A stretch of 8,547 nucleotides of DNA. It comes from Bacilli bacterium. GTDB lineage: Bacteria > Bacillota_I > Bacilli_A > RFN20 > CAG-288. Shown here piece after piece: positions 5,537-8,547 of the stretch (positions are counted from its first letter, which is position 1; each line of letters starts with the position of its first letter). A model generated the notes under the pieces. That model searched no databases and was not told the DNA's origin. It saw only the letters and a program-made list of their open reading frames with translations. The position numbers were made by a program, and so were the translations under genes. The stretch spans positions 1 to 8,547 of the forward strand of contig CAAGIQ010000004.1 in NCBI GenBank assembly GCA_900769965.1, given 5' to 3'.

Positions 5537-7116
5537 GAAGGAAGTTTGTTAGTTTAATAAAAGAGAATAAGAAGGAGATTGTTATCCTTTCTATTTTGAA
5601 TGTTCTTGTTTCTGTTTTTGTAGTAGCTTTCGCTTACTTTTCTAAAGAGTTTATCGACTCTATAAACTCTGATAAGTTCTATTTATTCTTAGGATTACTT
5701 GTAGCGTCTATAGTCTTAGAAGTCGGACTTAAGTTATATACTTCTTATCTTTCTTTTAACTACTGCGCTAAAGAGGAGATGAAGCTTAGAGAAGAGACTT
5801 CTAGAAAGTTATTCTCTAAAAGATATGAAAGCATCAAGTCTTTTGAAGAAGGTGAACTTGTTCAACGTATTAAAGAAGAGACGAGGTTTGTTTCTTCTTC
5901 TGTAATTAATCTAGTTCCGTCTTCTTTATTGATCATTTCTAGACTGGTTTTATCTTTCGCTTTGTTACTAGTTTTAGATTATATATTTGGTTTGGCTTTA
6001 TTAGGCTGTGGATTAATTATTTTCTTTGTCACTTTCCTATTAAGAAAGAAGAATAAGAAGCTACATCGCTTGCTTCAAGAGAAAGAAGCTAAAGTTTTTG
6101 ATTACTACAACGAAAGCTTTATCAACATATTAGCTATTAAAGTTTTTGGTTATAACAAAAAACTAGAAGGTAAAGAGAAAGAAGTTAATAAAGAGTTATA
6201 TGAAGCTAAAGTTAATCAAAATAACTTTAACATCATGGTTAACGGAGGTTTTCTTACTGTTATAAGGTTAAGTTATGTGGTAGCTATAATCTATTGCGTA
6301 TTTAGATTACAAGAAGGCATGGCTTTAGGTAGTTTATTAGCGATAGTTCAGCTTGTAGGTCAATTTGCTACTCCGTTTTCTTCTCTTTCTTCTATTCCTC
6401 AAACTTATCATCGCGTTTTAGCGTCTTTAGAAAGAATCGAAGAATTAACAGGCTTAGAAGAAGATAAGCGTGTTAGATTAGAAGAAGAGTTTAAGTCTAT
6501 AGATATAAAAGACTTACATTACGCTTATGGCGATAATATAGTCTTAAAAGGTGTAGATCTAGTTATTAATAAAGGTGAAAAGATTCTTATTAAAGGTGGG
6601 TCAGGTGAAGGTAAATCAACTTTAATTAAATGTATCTTAGGTGAATATGTTCCTTTAGAGGGAAGTGTTTTAATTAACGAAGAATATAGTTCTAATAACA
6701 TCGAAGGTCTTTTCGCTTACGTTCCTCAAGTTACGTATATGACCTCTGGATCAATCAAAGAGAATTTAGAGTTATTTAAAGAAAATGAATTAAGTTATAA
6801 CTCTTTAGAAGTTGTAGATTTAAAAGAAGAAATAGAGAACTTGCCTTTAAAAGAAGATACTTTGATATCTTCTTTAAACGAAGGCTTATCTATAGGTCAA
6901 CTTCAACGTCTCTCTTTAGCGAGAGCTTTAGAGTCTTCTAGAGAGGTGATTTTAATAGATGAAGGAACTTCGTCTTTAGATGAAGATACTGAGAAGAAAG
7001 TGTTAACTAACCTTTCTAAGCTCGATAAAACTATAATATTTATTTCTCATCACAACATCGATTCCTATATGGATAAAGTATATGAGTTAAAAGAAGGTAA
7101 GTTATGGACAAGATAA
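5527..7116 (+). CDS. ABC exporter with fused permease and ATPase domains
   Basis: A 529-residue half-transporter that would work as a homodimer in the membrane. Residues 1-290 hold about six membrane segments (near 18-40, 51-72, 130-150, 153-172, 239-260, 266-290). The ATPase domain follows: Walker A GGSGEGKST (357-365), Q-loop Gln401 in AYVPQVTY, signature LSIGQ (454-458, Ile in place of the first Gly of LSGGQ), Walker B VILIDEG (474-480, catalytic Glu479), D-loop SSLDED and His508 in ISHH. All catalytic residues are present. There is no N-terminal C39 peptidase domain, so any leader cleavage must be done by another protein, consistent with the adjacent S26-like gene. The start lies right behind AAAAGGAAG (5516-5524) and overlaps the previous gene by 10 nt. 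Probable cargo is the operon's peptide, by analogy with lasso D proteins. Confidence 0.88.
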   Translation: MEVRRKFVSLIKENKKEIVILSILNVLVSVFVVAFAYFSKEFIDSINSDKFYLFLGLLVASIVLEVGLKLYTSYLSFNYCAKEEMKLREETSRKLFSKRYESIKSFEEGELVQRIKEETRFVSSSVINLVPSSLLIISRLVLSFALLLVLDYIFGLALLGCGLIIFFVTFLLRKKNKKLHRLLQEKEAKVFDYYNESFINILAIKVFGYNKKLEGKEKEVNKELYEAKVNQNNFNIMVNGGFLTVIRLSYVVAIIYCVFRLQEGMALGSLLAIVQLVGQFATPFSSLSSIPQTYHRVLASLERIEELTGLEEDKRVRLEEEFKSIDIKDLHYAYGDNIVLKGVDLVINKGEKILIKGGSGEGKSTLIKCILGEYVPLEGSVLINEEYSSNNIEGLFAYVPQVTYMTSGSIKENLELFKENELSYNSLEVVDLKEEIENLPLKEDTLISSLNEGLSIGQLQRLSLARALESSREVILIDEGTSSLDEDTEKKVLTNLSKLDKTIIFISHHNIDSYMDKVYELKEGKLWTR

Positions 7117-8174
7117 TAGAGATCATTGCTAGTTACCTTAAAGATGAATCTAAGACTTATGTTGTAAGTCTAAATGAATATAAGGTGTTAGATTTTCATT
7201 CTTTAGGCCATATAATTTATCCATATTTAGATAAAGAGAACTCACCTAAAGAGGTGGTAGAGCTAAGTAAGAAAGCTTATTTTAAAGCGTATAAACTTGA
7301 TCAAGTTCAACACAAAGCTTTTTTAGATTTGATAAAGGTATGTGAAGAAAAAGGTTATGATTGTATCCCTTTAAAAGGCACCATAATGAAATCTCTATAT
7401 AGAGACTCATTTATAAGATCTATGGGAGACATGGATATCTTGTTTAAGGAAAAAGATATAAAAGAGGTTGTAAATCTCCTTATTTCTAAAGGTTTTGAAA
7501 GTGAAGGAGAATGTGAACATCATATAGGTGTTTTTAAAGGTCCGATTCTTTTTGAAATTCATAGAAAAGTTGTGCCTTATATTGAAAGCTACGATGTAGA
7601 CATTATTAATGACACCTTTTCAAAAGCTAAATTAAAAGAAGGCTATAACCATATATATGAGATGACTAAAGAAGATTATTTTATCTTCCACATCATTCAT
7701 CTTAATAAACATCTTAAAGCGGGAGGAACTGGCTTTAGATCGTTTTTAGATATCTACATATATTTAGATAAATACCAAAATCTAGATATGGAATATATCA
7801 ATTCTGAGCTTTCCAAAGTTGATCTAGCGTGTCCTTTAGATTTAATAATTAGATTCTCTAAAGACTTATTCGATTTAAAGGAATTAGATGAAGAAGAGAA
7901 GGAATTATATAATACTGTATTAACTTCGGGAGTATATGGAACTTTAGAAGGAGTGGCTAAAAACGAAATCAAAAGAAGTGGAGGAAGTAAGTTTAAAGCG
8001 TCTTTAAGAAAGATCTTCCCACCTTCAAAACATATGAAATCGGCTTTTCCTGTTCTTCAAAAGCATGGATACTTATTGCCAGTTTTTTACATCTACAGAA
8101 TATTAAGAGCGTTATTTACTAGACCTATATCAGCGTTTAGAACCATTATATTTATAGCTAAAAGTAAGAAATAA
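7104..8174 (+). CDS. nucleotidyltransferase family protein (NTP_transf_5-like)
   Basis: A 356-residue protein of the nucleotidyltransferase family seen as the N gene in paeninodin-type lasso clusters. Motifs are PLKGTIMKSLY (89-99), RSMGDMDILF (105-114, metal-binding Asp109 and Asp111), FEIHRKV (150-156) and a GGTGFRSFLDIYIYL segment near 220. The paired Asp and the conserved KG and EIH motifs suggest an active transferase. The acceptor and the nucleotide are not known for this family member. AGAAGG (7092-7097) lies 6 nt before the ATG, and the start overlaps the ABC gene by 13 nt. It is the last gene of the operon; the C-terminal 40 residues are hydrophobic and basic (LLPVFYIYRILRAL) and may associate with the membrane. 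No good terminator follows. Confidence 0.78.
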   Translation: MDKIIEIIASYLKDESKTYVVSLNEYKVLDFHSLGHIIYPYLDKENSPKEVVELSKKAYFKAYKLDQVQHKAFLDLIKVCEEKGYDCIPLKGTIMKSLYRDSFIRSMGDMDILFKEKDIKEVVNLLISKGFESEGECEHHIGVFKGPILFEIHRKVVPYIESYDVDIINDTFSKAKLKEGYNHIYEMTKEDYFIFHIIHLNKHLKAGGTGFRSFLDIYIYLDKYQNLDMEYINSELSKVDLACPLDLIIRFSKDLFDLKELDEEEKELYNTVLTSGVYGTLEGVAKNEIKRSGGSKFKASLRKIFPPSKHMKSAFPVLQKHGYLLPVFYIYRILRALFTRPISAFRTIIFIAKSKK

Positions 8175-8241
8175 TTTGATTAAAACTTTTGAATTTAAAA
8201 TTTTAATTAGGGTGTGTAAGTGTTCCAAATCTAATGTTGAT

Positions 8242-8270
8242 TTGCCACAATAAATATTATGAAATAAGAT
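8242..8270 (+). promoter_or_regulatory. sigma-A-like promoter ahead of a truncated gene
   Basis: TTGCCA (8242-8247, 5 of 6 consensus) and TAAGAT (8265-8270, 4 of 6) are separated by exactly 17 nt. A GGTGG (8275-8279) and ATG 8290 follow in a spacing that would suit a very short leader. The start site predicted near 8277 would cut into that ribosome site, so initiation slightly upstream or leaderless translation must be allowed for. Confidence 0.35.
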
Positions 8271-8289
8271 TAACGGTGGTAAATTAACA

Positions 8290-8385
8290 ATGATTTATGA
8301 TTTGTCTGCGTTGAAAAATAAGTATCATGATTACTCAAATATTAATCAAAAGATATCTTTAGAAACAAAAAACGAGATGTTTTAG
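8290..8385 (+). pseudogene. 31-codon remnant resembling the N-terminus of an AbiEi-type antitoxin
   Basis: The frame MIYDLSALKNKYHDYSNI then NQKISLETKNEMF stops at TAG 8383. A pattern of LK.KY.DYSNI..KIS.E.KN resembles, from memory, the first 30 residues of AbiEi-like (type IV toxin-antitoxin, abortive infection) antitoxins of low-GC bacteria, which normally continue with a basic stretch and a GLY motif; that continuation is missing. The same frame after the stop is broken by further stops (8428, 8467) and shows no family sequence. It could also be a short genuine gene or chance. If a relic, its toxin partner would be expected downstream, beyond the window. Confidence 0.3.
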
Positions 8386-8547
8386 AAAACATATTTTAAG
8401 CACTTGTCAGCACTAAAACCTTTTTATTGAGACAAACGTATTGCGTTTATAAGCCTAACTAAGGAATAAATGAGAATAATTGCACATATTTATAGAAATG
8501 AAGTAAGAAAAGATATATTATATTATTAAGTGTGGCGAGGAGATAAC
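8386..8547 (+). other. non-coding or degraded stretch before the next gene
   Basis: No convincing gene is seen. It contains a direct repeat AGCACT (8399-8404 and 8409-8414, one helical turn apart), a small hairpin AAACG-TATTG-CGTTT (8434-8448) and a 19-codon frame at 8470-8529 (MRIIAHIYRNEVRKDILYY) with only AAGGAA 3 nt before its ATG, too close for a good ribosome site. Together with 8175-8289 this makes a stretch of about 370 nt without an intact gene. Confidence 0.4.
8537..8542 (+). promoter_or_regulatory. ribosome binding site for a gene starting beyond the window
   Basis: GAGGAG at 8537-8542 is a strong Shine-Dalgarno sequence with 5 nt left before the window ends. A start codon is expected within the next few bases outside. 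Confidence 0.45.

Larger units (their letters stand above)
4174..8174 (+). other. five-gene RiPP-like tailoring and export operon lacking a recognisable maturase
   Basis: The order is HprK-like kinase, PqqD/RRE protein, S24/S26-like peptidase, ABC exporter, nucleotidyltransferase. All junctions overlap (4, 7, 10 and 13 nt), so translation is coupled and the products probably act together. In known Firmicutes lasso clusters the kinase, RRE protein, ABC exporter and nucleotidyltransferase accompany a cyclase and a leader protease; neither is present here, nor is a precursor gene found inside the operon. A role in modifying, trimming and exporting a peptide is inferred from this company, not shown. 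Confidence 0.6.

Noticed and set aside
7754..7972. Minus-strand open frame of 72 codons
   Set aside because: It lies opposite the nucleotidyltransferase gene; Ser-rich shadow without any recognisable feature.
8179..8207. Terminator after the nucleotidyltransferase gene (ATTAAAA / TTTTAAT)
   Set aside because: The stem is A-T only with a 15-nt loop and no T-run after it; too weak to call.
8470..8529. 19-codon frame as the peptide precursor of the operon
   Set aside because: Poor ribosome site, nearly 300 nt past the operon, no leader/core pattern, and in the same frame as a decayed gene remnant.

Overview
The window is AT-rich, with strong AAGGAG-type ribosome binding sites, tightly packed genes and the standard genetic code (TGA ends a gene inside an ATGA overlap). 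This fits a low-GC Bacillota (Bacilli/Erysipelotrichia-like or related host-associated lineage). The placement is inferred from composition and protein style only.

Left part (1-1388): the C-terminal three quarters of a mannitol dehydrogenase / fructuronate reductase family enzyme (hexuronate or sugar-alcohol catabolism). Its frame is broken near the left edge, and it ends at an intrinsic terminator. The intergenic stretch 1389-1629 holds two adjacent perfect dyads, a possible 25-residue hydrophobic peptide, a sigma-A-like promoter and a 5' UTR hairpin. All of these lie ahead of a large secreted protein.

Middle (1633-4153): an 828-residue exported protein with a signal peptide, a beta-rich N-terminal part, two similar beta-sandwich modules and two atrophied-Ig-like domains between them. 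It ends at a textbook intrinsic terminator (9-bp stem, GAAA loop, T-rich tail).

Right part (4174-8174): five genes chained by 4-, 7-, 10- and 13-nt overlaps. They encode an HPr-kinase-like P-loop kinase, a PqqD-family peptide-binding protein (RRE), a soluble S24/S26 signal-peptidase-like protein, an ABC exporter with fused permease and ATPase, and a nucleotidyltransferase-family protein. The kinase, PqqD, ABC and nucleotidyltransferase set is that of the accessory genes of Firmicutes lasso-peptide clusters of the paeninodin type. Here there is no asparagine-synthetase-like cyclase, no transglutaminase-like leader protease, no radical SAM or YcaO maturase, and no obvious precursor gene. An S26-like protease occupies the middle of the operon. 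The simplest reading is a RiPP-like peptide tailoring and export cassette whose substrate is encoded elsewhere, is very small, or is unrecognised. This is the most interesting content of the window.

Right edge (8175-8547): a promoter and start of a gene cut after 31 codons (resembling the N-terminus of AbiEi-type antitoxins), then about 160 nt without a convincing gene, and a strong ribosome binding site at the very end for a gene that starts beyond the window.
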